Shown: positions 33,401 to 41,497 of the stretch, piece by piece
How positions within the stretch are numbered: the first letter of the stretch is position 1
Layout of the letters: every line of letters begins with the position of its first letter
NCBI GenBank assembly: GCA_016192075.1
Contig: JACPUU010000002.1
Coordinates: forward strand, 124,001-188,000
DNA from: Bacteroidota bacterium
GTDB lineage: Bacteria; Bacteroidota; Bacteroidia; Flavobacteriales_D; Crocinitomicaceae
Direction of reading: 5' to 3'
Length of the DNA: 64,000 bases
The notes under the pieces: model-generated
What the model was told of the DNA's origin: nothing
The model's input: the letters and a program-made list of their open reading frames with translations, nothing else
The model's database searches: none
Program-made: the position numbers and the translations under genes

Positions 33401-34427
33401 GCAGCAGCACCAGGTAAAGCCCCGGAACGGTTTCAAAGAGTGACTGAAAATTGGTAATGGTGTCTAAACTTTGTTGTAACTGGGCAGTTCTTTCTTGTAC
33501 TTTTTGCTCCAGTGATTCATTGAGATGAATGATTTTTTCTTTCGCTTTTTTCCGCTCGGTAATGTCTGACCGGATAGCCACATACTGAAATGGTTTGCCC
33601 TGATCGTTCAGAAACGGAACAATAGTGGTATCTACCCAATAAATGGTACCGTCTTTGGCTTTGTTTTTAAGTTCACCTTTCCATACTTTGCCTTTGGCAA
33701 TGGTTGTCCATATTCCCTTTATAAATGGTTTGGGGTGATAACCTGAATTGATAATGCGGTGATCTTGTCCTATGAGTTCTTCCCGGCTGTACTTTGAAAT
33801 TTTGCAGAAGTTGTCATTCACATGGGTGATAATACCTTTCTGATCTGTAATGGCAACAATGGCTGATTCATCCAGTGCATATTTATAGTCTGTTACCTCC
33901 TGCAGGGTTTTTTGCAGTTCTTCACGTTCCTCTAAAATGCGATGCTGTTTTTCATCCAGGTAAGCCTCTCCAATAATAGCCATTCCCATGTCAATGAAGC
34001 GGTTCATTCCGTCAAGTGCGGCCAGAAATTTTTCACCCTTGCCATATTCTTTAATCAGGTAGGGGGTGAGATAAACCTTTACGAGAGCAACAATTTCATA
34101 CCATGATTTAAAATCAAAGCCCATTTTGGCATAAACGTGACCTTGCGCAACCTGATGGTCGATATATGGCTCCCAGTTTTCATTTACAATGGCATCCCGC
34201 TGAAGTTTTCTGGAAAGCTGACTTTGCGCATCCATCACATCTTTGGGAGTTGACCGTATAAGCTCACCAAAAACAGGATGCTGTTTTAAATCTTCCAGTG
34301 CTTTTACGGATATTTCATCGTGGTATTTTTCGTAAACGCGGTAGTATGACCGAATGTTGGATTTATCCCGGGCTGATAAGGCGGGAATCAGTTTTTTTAT
34401 AGCAGCTTTTGTATACGTGTTGTCCAT
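30411..34427 (-). CDS. Soluble hybrid histidine kinase: globin-sensor, three PAS, kinase core, three receivers
   Basis: The ATG at 34427 gives 1,338 residues; the frame is open 21 codons further up. Residues about 1-170 look like a globin-sensor (protoglobin) domain, residues about 190-580 hold three PAS domains (FCKISKYSREELIG, DITERKKA; PGLYLVLLPDFTISAV; CGYIAIDAGLEVSNINLTLLNWLGYS), then a long coiled coil. His675 in SHELRTPLN is the phosphate site, with an ATPase domain (VFEVKDTGIGIPEDK, GTGLGLSISRKI). Three receivers follow: the first with a weak acidic pocket (LIAESEKP) but Asp in LLDLKLP, the second with Glu1125 in place of the Asp (LVLEMELP), the third intact (VLIVDDDVRNIFSL, LVLMDMMMP). 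No transmembrane helix is seen. A gas or redox signal is plausible. Confidence 0.85.
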   Translation of the reverse strand: MDNTYTKAAIKKLIPALSARDKSNIRSYYRVYEKYHDEISVKALEDLKQHPVFGELIRSTPKDVMDAQSQLSRKLQRDAIVNENWEPYIDHQVAQGHVYAKMGFDFKSWYEIVALVKVYLTPYLIKEYGKGEKFLAALDGMNRFIDMGMAIIGEAYLDEKQHRILEEREELQKTLQEVTDYKYALDESAIVAITDQKGIITHVNDNFCKISKYSREELIGQDHRIINSGYHPKPFIKGIWTTIAKGKVWKGELKNKAKDGTIYWVDTTIVPFLNDQGKPFQYVAIRSDITERKKAKEKIIHLNESLEQKVQERTAQLQQSLDTITNFQSLFETVPGLYLVLLPDFTISAVSDEYLQATMLKREAILGKHLFDVFPDNPDDPNADGVSNLRKSLEIVLKTKQAHEMPLQKYDIRKPDGTFEERYWSPLNKPVLNANNEVIYLTHRVQDVTQRLMDEREIVRISNENSDLYNNAPCGYIAIDAGLEVSNINLTLLNWLGYSANEVVGKMKFEDLLSPESREIHRKNLPINYQEFISKGFVNDREYDFQRKDKTTFPAAINATAMFNENGDFVKSRTVVFDNTYRKKSEHRLKEANAELEAQAQKLQASEEELRAQQEELMQANIEMEEKSLLLEEKNQTVLEKNDELTIASQELHLKAQELALSNKYKSEFLANMSHELRTPLNSILLLSKLLSDNAIKNLTDEQVEFATIINNSGNGLLELINEILDLSKIESGNMSLDIEEVGVLSLCKTTLDMFSPLAQEKGIEFNITSEQNVPRTIKTDRVRVEQVIKNFMSNAIKFTEQGSVSMHVRLPHDSEIKSLKHNPDQLLVFEVKDTGIGIPEDKHSLIFEAFKQADGSTRRKYGGTGLGLSISRKISQMLGGDVLLQSKPGQGSSFSLIIPSDGTKVDYSKAGVSEMHIARKEKKQESTILIPEDYSDYEIADDRQTITPSDKIILIAESEKPLVSSFTDLLHQKGYKVIVATSGAHVKDFVHKYKPEGILLDLKLPHKSGLDVLKELKSDPVIRHIPVCMMSADQLNTNGHIDLGAIDFIQKPVIAGMLDQMLDRIAYLRGTSPKTVLLVDDNEIHVNAIKDFITSPGIKCLTARTREEAIDLLLNTAIDCLVLEMELPDDSGYEILDVLKKNQALKSLPVVIYTGKSLSHHEEKKIRQLTGELIVKTSDTFKDLAEKISSFLHVATPQDEDGRLKKPYLHENALGGKHVLIVDDDVRNIFSLTKLLESKKMNVSSAIDGNEALSVLKNDPTIDLVLMDMMMPNKDGYETISEIREHNTLKKTKIIAVTAKAMVGDREKCIRAGANDYITKPVDTDQLVSLLKVWLYK

Positions 34428-34911
34428 CCAGGTAAGTGTGTTAACTTTATTAAGTAAGCACACCAAAACAATTCTCCTCCCGGGGCACAATTTATTTCCG
34501 CGCTGAATAAAAATCAGCCAAATCCGGATGTCCTGATTCGTAGTTTAAAAAGGGATCAGAATTTTTTGCTCATCAACTCTTGTTTTGGGTAATTGTTTGG
34601 TAAGCATTAAAATTAATCCAAATAAAAATGGGCTGTTTATTCATCTTCCCAACGGGATGTTTTGGATGGGTTTTGTAAATGATTAGTTTCCCATCGTTCA
34701 CTTTAGAATCGGATTAAATCAACGATACATCATTGTTTATCCCCCAATTGGAGGATAAACCGAATCACAAAGTTGTTATGATAGCTATCGGAATAATCCT
34801 GATCGCAGTTTTTTCTCCGTTATGCTGCAAATGAGAAATTTCTCCACTGCGCTTTGCCAGTATCCAATAGAACAAAAAAGTGCTATAGAGCTGTTTCATT
34901 CAATCAGCCGG
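34428..34911. other. Intergenic region upstream of the hybrid kinase
   Basis: There is no gene here. It should carry the promoter of the kinase cluster (minus) and contains the 26-base palindrome at 34735-34760. The sequence TGTTTTGGATGGGTTTTGTAAA gives no clear -7 box. Confidence 0.4.
34735..34760. repeat. 26-base near-perfect palindrome
   Basis: GTTTATCC and GGATAAAC arms frame CCCAATTGGA, with one mismatched pair. It may be a terminator for the 34912-35301 gene or an operator for the kinase cluster. There is no T run after it on the minus strand, so a protein-binding site is somewhat more likely. Confidence 0.45.
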
Positions 34912-35301
34912 TTATTTTTCTCCACCGGTAAGCCATAAAATAGCAGCCGGTTCGCTGTCAAAAATCCGGAACGGATTTTCAGGTTTGTATTTGTAAAGAT
35001 AATTTCTGGCAAGAATTCTTTGCGCAAGTGTTGGTGCTACGGCAGCTATCATTTGTCCCCTGACAAAGCGTTCTGATTTACGGCAGTATTCCCAAAAGAG
35101 GCGTTCAGTCATTATAAAATCTTCTGCGCAGATCAAAAGTTTTTCTACCCGGTCAATACCCAGTGCCGCACAAATCTCCCTGATCTTATAATTTAATTGA
35201 TGATCAATGAGGATACCCTCTTTAAATTCAAGCCGCACAATGTTGCCCGGGAGCATCTCCAGTTTAGCCGTTTCAAATTCGATACTTTTGTTTCGGGTCA
35301 T
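34912..35301 (-). CDS. STAS/SpoIIAA-like small protein
   Basis: This 129-residue protein has the layout of Bacteroidota STAS-like proteins of the DUF7793 kind: a strand pair with IVRLEFKEGILIDH, a helix REICAALG, a strand LLICAED, a helix with an Arg-rich stretch, then AVAPTLAQRILARNYLY and YKPENPFRIFDSEPAAILWL. Such proteins often sit next to histidine kinases and may modulate them. It lies upstream of the hybrid kinase on the same strand, about 480 bases apart. Family call moderately confident. Confidence 0.6.
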   Translation of the reverse strand: MTRNKSIEFETAKLEMLPGNIVRLEFKEGILIDHQLNYKIREICAALGIDRVEKLLICAEDFIMTERLFWEYCRKSERFVRGQMIAAVAPTLAQRILARNYLYKYKPENPFRIFDSEPAAILWLTGGEK

Positions 35302-35329
35302 TGGTTTACAGAATTATAGAAGTAACAGG

Positions 35330-35566
35330 TTATTTTAAGATGGTCAGGTGTCCGCGAAGACGAATGGTGTTTTGTTCAAAAGTGGTTGTTGCGTCAGTTG
35401 ATGGATCTGGTTCAGATTGAATAGAAACAGTATTGGGGGTTGAATCCGGATAAGCAGTAATGTTAAATGAGCTGAAAACACATCCCAGGAAGTTGTATAT
35501 AATAAGCATATAGGTTAATGCCCTGGCAAGACTTTGTTTTTTTATGAAGTTGTTAATCCGTTTCAT
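35330..35566 (-). CDS. Small hypothetical membrane-associated protein
   Basis: The ATG at 35566 gives 78 residues: a basic start (MKRINNFIKK), one hydrophobic segment (ALTYMLIIYNFLGCVFSS) and a Pro/Ser/Thr-rich, non-conserved-looking tail ending in RLRGHLTILK. The Cys in FLGC could be a lipidation site but the -3 and -2 residues fit poorly. It precedes the STAS-like gene by 28 bases and may share its transcript. Unrecognised. Confidence 0.45.
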   Translation of the reverse strand: MKRINNFIKKQSLARALTYMLIIYNFLGCVFSSFNITAYPDSTPNTVSIQSEPDPSTDATTTFEQNTIRLRGHLTILK

Positions 35567-35578
35567 TCGTGTAATCAT

Positions 35579-35963
35579 TAAGCAATTTGATGGCGGCTTT
35601 ATTTTAAAACCTTAACAAAGGTATGTGCGTGATTTACGAGTACTTAGGACTACTTTCCCAAAGAGTGCAGTGCGCAATGGATCAGGTTATTGACCTAAGT
35701 CATTAAACAGGCACTAAAACGCGTAAAACGGGGAGGGGAAGAAATGAGATTCATCAGAAAGTGCTGAAATTTTTTTTTCAAAGTCCTTCCGTTTGTTTTT
35801 CTGACACAAATTTTCGATAATCAATCTGTTTGCTGCGTTCGGAAATGGTGGTTTCAGTTCACCCGGCACAAACACGGCTGATTTGTGTCAAATGAAAGCC
35901 CTGTTATAAATCTGTATTGTTAAATTTACAGGTAGGTTCGAGTAAAAACACAACAACGCGTTT
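35579..35963. other. Divergent intergenic region with distant inverted repeat
   Basis: There is no gene here. TGACACAAAT (35802-35811) is perfectly inverted at 35881-35890 (ATTTGTGTCA), about 70 bases apart, upstream of the antiporter. Such a spaced pair could bind a looping regulator. Confidence 0.4.
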
Positions 35964-38180
35964 ATGCATTTGTCCGCAATGATTTATGATCTGGCCCTGA
36001 TTTTGGGTGTTGCAGCTGTTGTGACAGTGGTATTTAAAATGCTGAAACAACCGGTTGTGCTGGGGTACATTGTTGCCGGCCTGGTTGTAGGTCCAAACAT
36101 TGCTTTTTTTCCAACAGTGATTGAAATTGAGGGTATAAAAACCTGGGCCGAAATTGGTGTACTTTTTTTATTATTTGGTCTGGGGCTTGAATTCAGTTTT
36201 AAAAAACTGGCCCGGGTTGGCGGGGTAGCTATGGTCACAGCATTAACCGGTGTTGTATTTACACTTTTTTCAGGCTACCTGGCAGGTCTGCTACTGGGTT
36301 GGGGCAACATGGACAGTCTTTTCCTGGGCGGTATTCTGGCAATTGCCTCTACCACCATTATCATTCGTGCTTTTGATGAACTGGGTGTTAAAAGCCAACA
36401 ATTTGCAGGCATTGTTTTAGGTGTTTTGGTGATAGAAGATTTGGTTGCGGTTGTGTTGATGGTTATTCTTTCAACCGTATCTGTAAGCCGCTCGTTTGAG
36501 GGGGTAGAAATGCTGATGTCGGTTTTTAAACTGATCTTTTTTCTGGTGATCTGGTTTATAGCCGGCATTTATTTTCTGCCAACACTCTTTAAGGCATTGC
36601 GCCGGTATCTGAATGATGAAACCCTGCTCATTTTTTCAGTTGCACTTTGTTTTCTTATGGTTGTGCTTGCATCCAGGGCGGGGTTTTCGTCGGCCCTGGG
36701 CGCATTTATAATGGGGTCTGTCTTAGCAGAAACAACCAAGGCAGAACGTATTGAACAAGGTATTAAATCATTGAAAAATTTGTTTGGGGCTATTTTTTTT
36801 GTTTCAGTAGGTATGCTCATTGATCCGGCAATGCTTTCAGCTTATTTTCTGCCCATTTTAACAGCAACCCTGATTCTGCTGATAGGAAAACCTTTTTTTG
36901 TGATTTGCGGTGCATTGCTGGCAGGCCAGCCACTGAAGGTTTCTGTACAATCGGGCATGAGTTTATCGCAGATTGGTGAGTTTTCATTTATCATTGCCAC
37001 CCTTGGCTTAACATTAAATGTTACCAGCGCATTTTTGTACCCCATTGCGGTAGCAGTATCTGTTTTGACCACCTTTACCACACCATTTATGATCCGGCTG
37101 TCAGAACCGGCTTACCATTTTATTGAAAGAAAATTACCCCGTAAATGGAAACGTGCGCTGAATAATTACGGCGCGGGTGCACAAAAAATTTCAGTGGCCG
37201 GAGACTGGAAAAAACTGCTGCGTTTTTACGCTGTGAATGTGATTATTTTCGCCGTTATCATAATCACCATTATATTATTGGTGACCACCTATGTTTATCC
37301 GCTGCTGAACAGAAATTTGCTGAATGATGTTTTACTGACAACAGTTACACTGCTGGTATTGTCGCCGTTTTTGTGGGCGCTTGCGTTTCGGCGTACCGAC
37401 AAAAAATCGTATACCCGTATCTGGGAAAAACCGGTGCAGCGCGGTCCGCTGATTATGTTAATGCTTTCACGCGTATTCCTGGCTATATTTTTTATTGGCT
37501 TTTTGTTTCAGCGATTGTTTTCACCTGCCGCGGCCCTTGGCGGTGTTGTTATTGCGAGTGCAGTTGTTTTTATTTTCAGAAAAAGAATAAAAGGCTTTTA
37601 CGGCAAAATAGAATACCGGTTTTTGTCTAACCTGAATGAGCGGGAGACTTTGCAGCGACCCAAAATTCAAACACCCTGGGATTCTCACCTCACAACCTAT
37701 GAACTCAGCCCCGCATTGCCCTTTATAGGCCAAACACTGCGTGAAGTACAGTTCAGGGAAAAATTTGGTGTCAATGTAGCCATGATTAAACGGGGCGACC
37801 AGGTTATTAATGTCCCCGGGCGGAATGAGCGGCTTTATCCAAATGATGTGCTTTCACTCATTGGTTCAGACAAGCAGCTGGAACAGTTTATGGCGTTTAT
37901 GAATACCTGCCTTGGACAAAACGTAAGTATGCCTGTTGACGCAGATGTGGCACTTCACCAGTTTCAGATTGGGCTAACCGGTGCATTGATTGGTAAAACC
38001 ATTCGCAGTTCTGCAATCAGGGAACTGTCAGGTGGCCTGGTGGTAGGGGTTGAACGCAACGGCAAACGGCTGCTTAACCCCGAGTCTGACTTTGTATTTC
38101 AGGCAAATGACACGGTCTGGATGGTGGCAGATGAAAGCAGGTTAAAGGCTTTTTTAACACAGAATGATATAGTTCAGTAG
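35964..38180 (+). CDS. CPA2 family monovalent cation:H+ antiporter with two TrkA-C domains
   Basis: A 738-residue membrane protein. Residues about 1-390 carry the 12-13 transmembrane Na_H_Exchanger domain (LGYIVAGLVVGPN, FLLFGLGLEFSF, GIVLGVLVIEDLVAVVLM, SLSQIGEFSFIIATLG), close to KefB/KefC and Bacteroidota relatives. A second group of about four helices follows at 410-540. The C-terminus has two RCK/TrkA-C domains (residues about 580-655 and 660-735: YELSPALPFIGQTLRE, VINVPGRNERLYPNDVLSLIGS; then LTGALIGKTIRSS, NDTVWMVAD). There is no nucleotide-binding TrkA-N domain. It exports K+ or Na+ in exchange for protons. Confidence 0.9.
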   Translation: MHLSAMIYDLALILGVAAVVTVVFKMLKQPVVLGYIVAGLVVGPNIAFFPTVIEIEGIKTWAEIGVLFLLFGLGLEFSFKKLARVGGVAMVTALTGVVFTLFSGYLAGLLLGWGNMDSLFLGGILAIASTTIIIRAFDELGVKSQQFAGIVLGVLVIEDLVAVVLMVILSTVSVSRSFEGVEMLMSVFKLIFFLVIWFIAGIYFLPTLFKALRRYLNDETLLIFSVALCFLMVVLASRAGFSSALGAFIMGSVLAETTKAERIEQGIKSLKNLFGAIFFVSVGMLIDPAMLSAYFLPILTATLILLIGKPFFVICGALLAGQPLKVSVQSGMSLSQIGEFSFIIATLGLTLNVTSAFLYPIAVAVSVLTTFTTPFMIRLSEPAYHFIERKLPRKWKRALNNYGAGAQKISVAGDWKKLLRFYAVNVIIFAVIIITIILLVTTYVYPLLNRNLLNDVLLTTVTLLVLSPFLWALAFRRTDKKSYTRIWEKPVQRGPLIMLMLSRVFLAIFFIGFLFQRLFSPAAALGGVVIASAVVFIFRKRIKGFYGKIEYRFLSNLNERETLQRPKIQTPWDSHLTTYELSPALPFIGQTLREVQFREKFGVNVAMIKRGDQVINVPGRNERLYPNDVLSLIGSDKQLEQFMAFMNTCLGQNVSMPVDADVALHQFQIGLTGALIGKTIRSSAIRELSGGLVVGVERNGKRLLNPESDFVFQANDTVWMVADESRLKAFLTQNDIVQ

Positions 38181-38202
38181 CCGTCTTTTCTGCATTTATT
38201 CG

Positions 38203-38210
38203 TATCTTTG
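38203..38210 (+). promoter_or_regulatory. -7 promoter box of era
   Basis: TATCTTTG fits TAnnTTTG exactly and lies 10 bases before the ATG at 38220, leaving a leader of only a few bases. It shows that the Era start is 38220 and not the upstream in-frame TTG at 38208, which is part of this box. Confidence 0.6.
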
Positions 38211-38219
38211 CACCCCTCT

Positions 38220-39095
38220 ATGCAACACAAGGCAGGCTTTGTAAATATTATCGGAAACCCCAATGTTGGTAAATCAACGTTGATGAATCGCCTTGTTGGT
38301 GAACGGCTTTCTATTATTACAAGCAAAGCCCAGACAACACGCCACCGCATTTTGGGAATTGTCAACGATGAACATTATCAGGTGATTTTTTCAGATACAC
38401 CGGGTGTGCTGGTGCCGCATTACAAATTGCATGAAAACATGATGCAGTTTGTTAATACTGCCCTGCAGGATGCCGATGTTATTTTATTTGTGACAGATAT
38501 TTATGAATCTACCATTAACCACCCCGATGTATTAACGCGGTTGCAGAATACCAGCAAACCTGTTATTCTGTTGTTGAATAAAATTGACCTGGGAGATCAG
38601 AAAAAGGCAGAAGAAAAAGCCAATTACTGGCATGAGCAGTTGCCAAAAGCTGAAATTTTACCCATTTCAGCGCTCGAAGGGTTTAACCTTGAACCAATCT
38701 GGAAAAGGGTGGTGGAGCTGCTGCCTGAAAACCCGCCGTATTATGATAAAGAAGAGCTGACCGACAGACCGCTTCGTTTTTTTATCAGTGAAATGATACG
38801 CGAAAAGATTTTTCAGAATTACAACAAAGAAATTCCCTACTCAACGCAGGTTGAAATTGATACCTACGAAGAGGGGCCTAAAATAGACCGCATGCGTGCC
38901 GTTATTTATGTAGAGCGGGCCACACAAAAAGGAATTATCATAGGTCATAAAGGCGAAAAACTCAAAAAAGTAGGCATCGAAGCCCGCAAGGAAATTGAAA
39001 AATTTCTGGGAAAACAAATTCACCTGGAAATGTTTGTGAAAGTAGATGAGAACTGGCGCCAGAATGAGAAAAAACTGAAGAATTACGGATATTAG
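38220..39095 (+). CDS. era: GTPase Era
   Basis: From the ATG at 38220 the protein has 291 residues, the normal length. The G domain shows GNPNVGKS (residues 12-19), DTPGV, NKID and SALEG. The C-terminal KH domain carries VIYVERATQKGIIIGHKGEKLKKVG. Era binds the 3' end of 16S rRNA and is needed for small-subunit assembly, and is found in the cytoplasm or loosely at the membrane. The neighbouring Der GTPase works on the large subunit; the two genes lie side by side here. Confidence 0.97.
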   Translation: MQHKAGFVNIIGNPNVGKSTLMNRLVGERLSIITSKAQTTRHRILGIVNDEHYQVIFSDTPGVLVPHYKLHENMMQFVNTALQDADVILFVTDIYESTINHPDVLTRLQNTSKPVILLLNKIDLGDQKKAEEKANYWHEQLPKAEILPISALEGFNLEPIWKRVVELLPENPPYYDKEELTDRPLRFFISEMIREKIFQNYNKEIPYSTQVEIDTYEEGPKIDRMRAVIYVERATQKGIIIGHKGEKLKKVGIEARKEIEKFLGKQIHLEMFVKVDENWRQNEKKLKNYGY

Positions 39096-39104
39096 TTGAG
39101 GATA

Positions 39105-39224
39105 TAGCTCTTAGGAGTCAGGCAATAGTATTCAGTACAAGGAGTGGAGAGAAAAAGAATGAATCAATGGATTGGCAATTTAAATGTGAGTAAGGGCAAC
39201 TAAATCCTGACTCCTAATGAGCTA
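39105..39224. repeat. Spaced 18-19-base inverted repeat between era and der
   Basis: TAGCTC-TTAGGAGTCAGG (39105-39122) is inverted at 39206-39224 with one extra base in the right arm, the core TTAGGAGTCAGG being identical. About 83 bases lie between the arms and hold no gene. The look is that of a small non-coding mobile element (MITE-like) or dispersed repeat inserted between two core genes, not of a terminator. Confidence 0.55.
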
Positions 39225-39245
39225 ACTCCTAAAAAAGAAAGAAAC

Positions 39246-40553
39246 ATGTCAAATATACTTGCAATCGTAGGCAGGCCCAATGTGGGTAAATCAACGCTTT
39301 TTAATCGCCTGATAGGTTCACGCGTTGCCATTGTGGAAGAAGTTTCAGGTGTAACCCGTGACCGGATTTACGGCGTTTCAGAATGGAATGGAATTGATTT
39401 CAGTGTCATTGATACCGGCGGATACGTAAAAGGATCAGACGATATTTTTGAAGAAGAAATACGCAAACAGGTTGAAATTGCTATTGAAGAGGCCAACGTC
39501 ATTCTTTTTGTGGTAGATGTTACAACCGGTGTTACTGATTTGGATACCGCGGTGGCCAACATGCTGCGTCGCTCCAAAAAGCCAATTTTCATTGTTGCCA
39601 ATAAAGTAGATACCCATTCACGTGCCAATGATTCGATTGAATTTTATTCATTGGGTCTGGGTGAACTACATAACATTTCAGCCATCAATGGTGCCGGTAC
39701 CGGTGAGTTGCTGGATGAGGTTGTGAAAGAGTTCAGCGTTGAAGGTGCGCCGGAAGATGACAGCGGTGTTCCAAAAATTGCCGTAGTGGGTAAACCCAAC
39801 GTGGGCAAATCGTCTTTTATAAATGCCATTACCGGTGAAGACCGCAATATTGTAACGCCTATCAGCGGAACCACCCGTGATGCCGTAGATACACGGTATA
39901 AATTGTTTGGATTTGATTTCAGATTGATTGACACGGCCGGAATCCGCAAACGGGCTAAAGTGCATGAAGACCTCGAGTTCTATTCTGTCATGCGTTCTAT
40001 CCGCAGCATTGAATATTCCGATGTCTGCATTTTTATGATTGATGCTACTGAAGGAATTCAGCGCCAGGATCTGAGTATTTTTTATGTGATTGAAAAAAAT
40101 CACAAAGGGGTGGTTGTCGTTGTCAATAAATGGGATCTCGTTGAAAAAAGCAACAATTCCACCAAAGACTATGAAGACAAATTAAGAGCCCAGCTGGCAC
40201 CGTTTAATGATGTGCCAATTATTTTTACCTCAACCATAACCAAACAGCGTATTCATAAAGTGCTTGAAAAAGCCATGGAGGTTTATGAAAACCGTACCAA
40301 AAAAATACCTACACACAAGCTGAATGAATTTGTGCTGGATATTATGAAACGCACCCCGCCGCCGGCTATTAAAGGAAAATATGTAAAGGTGAAGTTTGCA
40401 ACCCAGCTGCCAACCCACGCTCCTTCGTTTGCCTTTTTCTGTAACCTGCCAAAATACGTGAAAGACCCCTACAAACGCTTCATCGAAAATAAGCTGCGTG
40501 CTGAATTTAATTTTGAAGGCGTTCCCGTCCGCATTTTTTTCAGGGAAAAATAG
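39246..40553 (+). CDS. der: GTPase Der (EngA)
   Basis: This 435-residue protein has two G domains in tandem: GRPNVGKS at residues 9-16 with DTGGY and NKVD, and GKPNVGKS at residues 182-189 with DTAGI and NKWD. A C-terminal KH-like domain ([40 protein letters not shown]) closes it. Der is essential for 50S ribosome assembly. Length and motifs are standard. Confidence 0.97.
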   Translation: MSNILAIVGRPNVGKSTLFNRLIGSRVAIVEEVSGVTRDRIYGVSEWNGIDFSVIDTGGYVKGSDDIFEEEIRKQVEIAIEEANVILFVVDVTTGVTDLDTAVANMLRRSKKPIFIVANKVDTHSRANDSIEFYSLGLGELHNISAINGAGTGELLDEVVKEFSVEGAPEDDSGVPKIAVVGKPNVGKSSFINAITGEDRNIVTPISGTTRDAVDTRYKLFGFDFRLIDTAGIRKRAKVHEDLEFYSVMRSIRSIEYSDVCIFMIDATEGIQRQDLSIFYVIEKNHKGVVVVVNKWDLVEKSNNSTKDYEDKLRAQLAPFNDVPIIFTSTITKQRIHKVLEKAMEVYENRTKKIPTHKLNEFVLDIMKRTPPPAIKGKYVKVKFATQLPTHAPSFAFFCNLPKYVKDPYKRFIENKLRAEFNFEGVPVRIFFREK

Positions 40554-40693
40554 ACCTGTCGATTTTTTTCGGTTAGTTATTTTTTTGTTTCACAGGAAGA
40601 AAGGATTGGCAGGACTTGAATAAACCTTGTTTTAAAAATTATTCAAAGGCAGGATTAGTGAATAATTGATTCTGTTAACTTTATGTATTGAAA

Positions 40694-41497
40694 ATGTCTT
40701 TACTTCCAGTACATAATGCGGTGGAAATAAGTCCTACCAAGCTTGAGGGTGGCACAACATTGCCTTTTATTGTCGTTGCAGAAGACGGGAACGCTTATGT
40801 AATAAAGCTTTTTAAAAAGATTCATGCCCGACAGCGCTGTTATACAGCTGCAGAGGCTTTTGGCCACCTAATAGCTAAAAAATTTGAATTGAGAGTTCCG
40901 GAGGCGGCTCTTATTTTGTTGCCTCCGGGTTTAATTAAACTGATAAAAAAAAACAATCCTGATCTATATAAAGAGATTCTAACCAGAGATTATACCAAAC
41001 CGTGTTTTGCAACAAGATACCTTGGAAATTTGCCTACATTTTCTCCTGCTTTACTTAAAAAAAAGCTGGAGACTCATGAGCTTGAAACTATCTTCGCGTT
41101 TGATACTCTTATTTTGAATGAAGATCGTAAAATAATTAAACCAAATATTCTACGTGATAAGAGTGGATATGTACTAATTGATCACGAGAAGGCCTTTGAG
41201 GGAACAGAATATGCTTTGAATAGATTTAAGGCAGGATTGATTTGTGAGTACACTAACAATCATTTGTTTTTCAAAACGCTTCATCAATATGCAAAGCGTA
41301 ATGGAGCGGGGAACATGTTTGAAACTTTTGAAGATTATTTTCGCCAATTGCGTTTAGCAGATCTAAATCAATTAAGGTTGCAACTATCTGATTATAAGTA
41401 TAACACTGAGGAGTGTGTGCTGTGGCAAATATATCTAGAGGATATGAAACGAAATTTTCCTAACTTCGTAAAAATGCTGAGGGGGTCAATTTCGTGA
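40694..41497 (+). CDS. HipA-like kinase domain protein
   Basis: The ATG at 40694 gives 267 residues; a TTG at 40688 is also in frame. The fold of the HipA-like kinases is visible: Lys39 in YVIKLF binds ATP, an N-lobe helix with YTAAEAFGHLIAKKF, then LNEDRKIIKPN (catalytic Asp144, Asn151) and LIDHEKAF (metal-binding Asp163). The second gene starts inside its stop (GTGA), so the two are translated together. Paired HipA-like kinase and DUF3037 genes are known as a unit of unknown function. The genes are more AT-rich than era, der and holA around them. Confidence 0.8.
   Translation: MSLLPVHNAVEISPTKLEGGTTLPFIVVAEDGNAYVIKLFKKIHARQRCYTAAEAFGHLIAKKFELRVPEAALILLPPGLIKLIKKNNPDLYKEILTRDYTKPCFATRYLGNLPTFSPALLKKKLETHELETIFAFDTLILNEDRKIIKPNILRDKSGYVLIDHEKAFEGTEYALNRFKAGLICEYTNNHLFFKTLHQYAKRNGAGNMFETFEDYFRQLRLADLNQLRLQLSDYKYNTEECVLWQIYLEDMKRNFPNFVKMLRGSIS

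Noticed and set aside
34428-34490. Extending the hybrid kinase to an upstream start
   Set aside because: The 21 extra residues (Cys/Arg/Leu-rich) do not belong to the globin-sensor domain, and a clear ATG starts the domain at 34427.
38208-38219. TTG as the start of Era
   Set aside because: The TTG is part of the -7 promoter box TATCTTTG; the ATG at 38220 gives the normal Era N-terminus.
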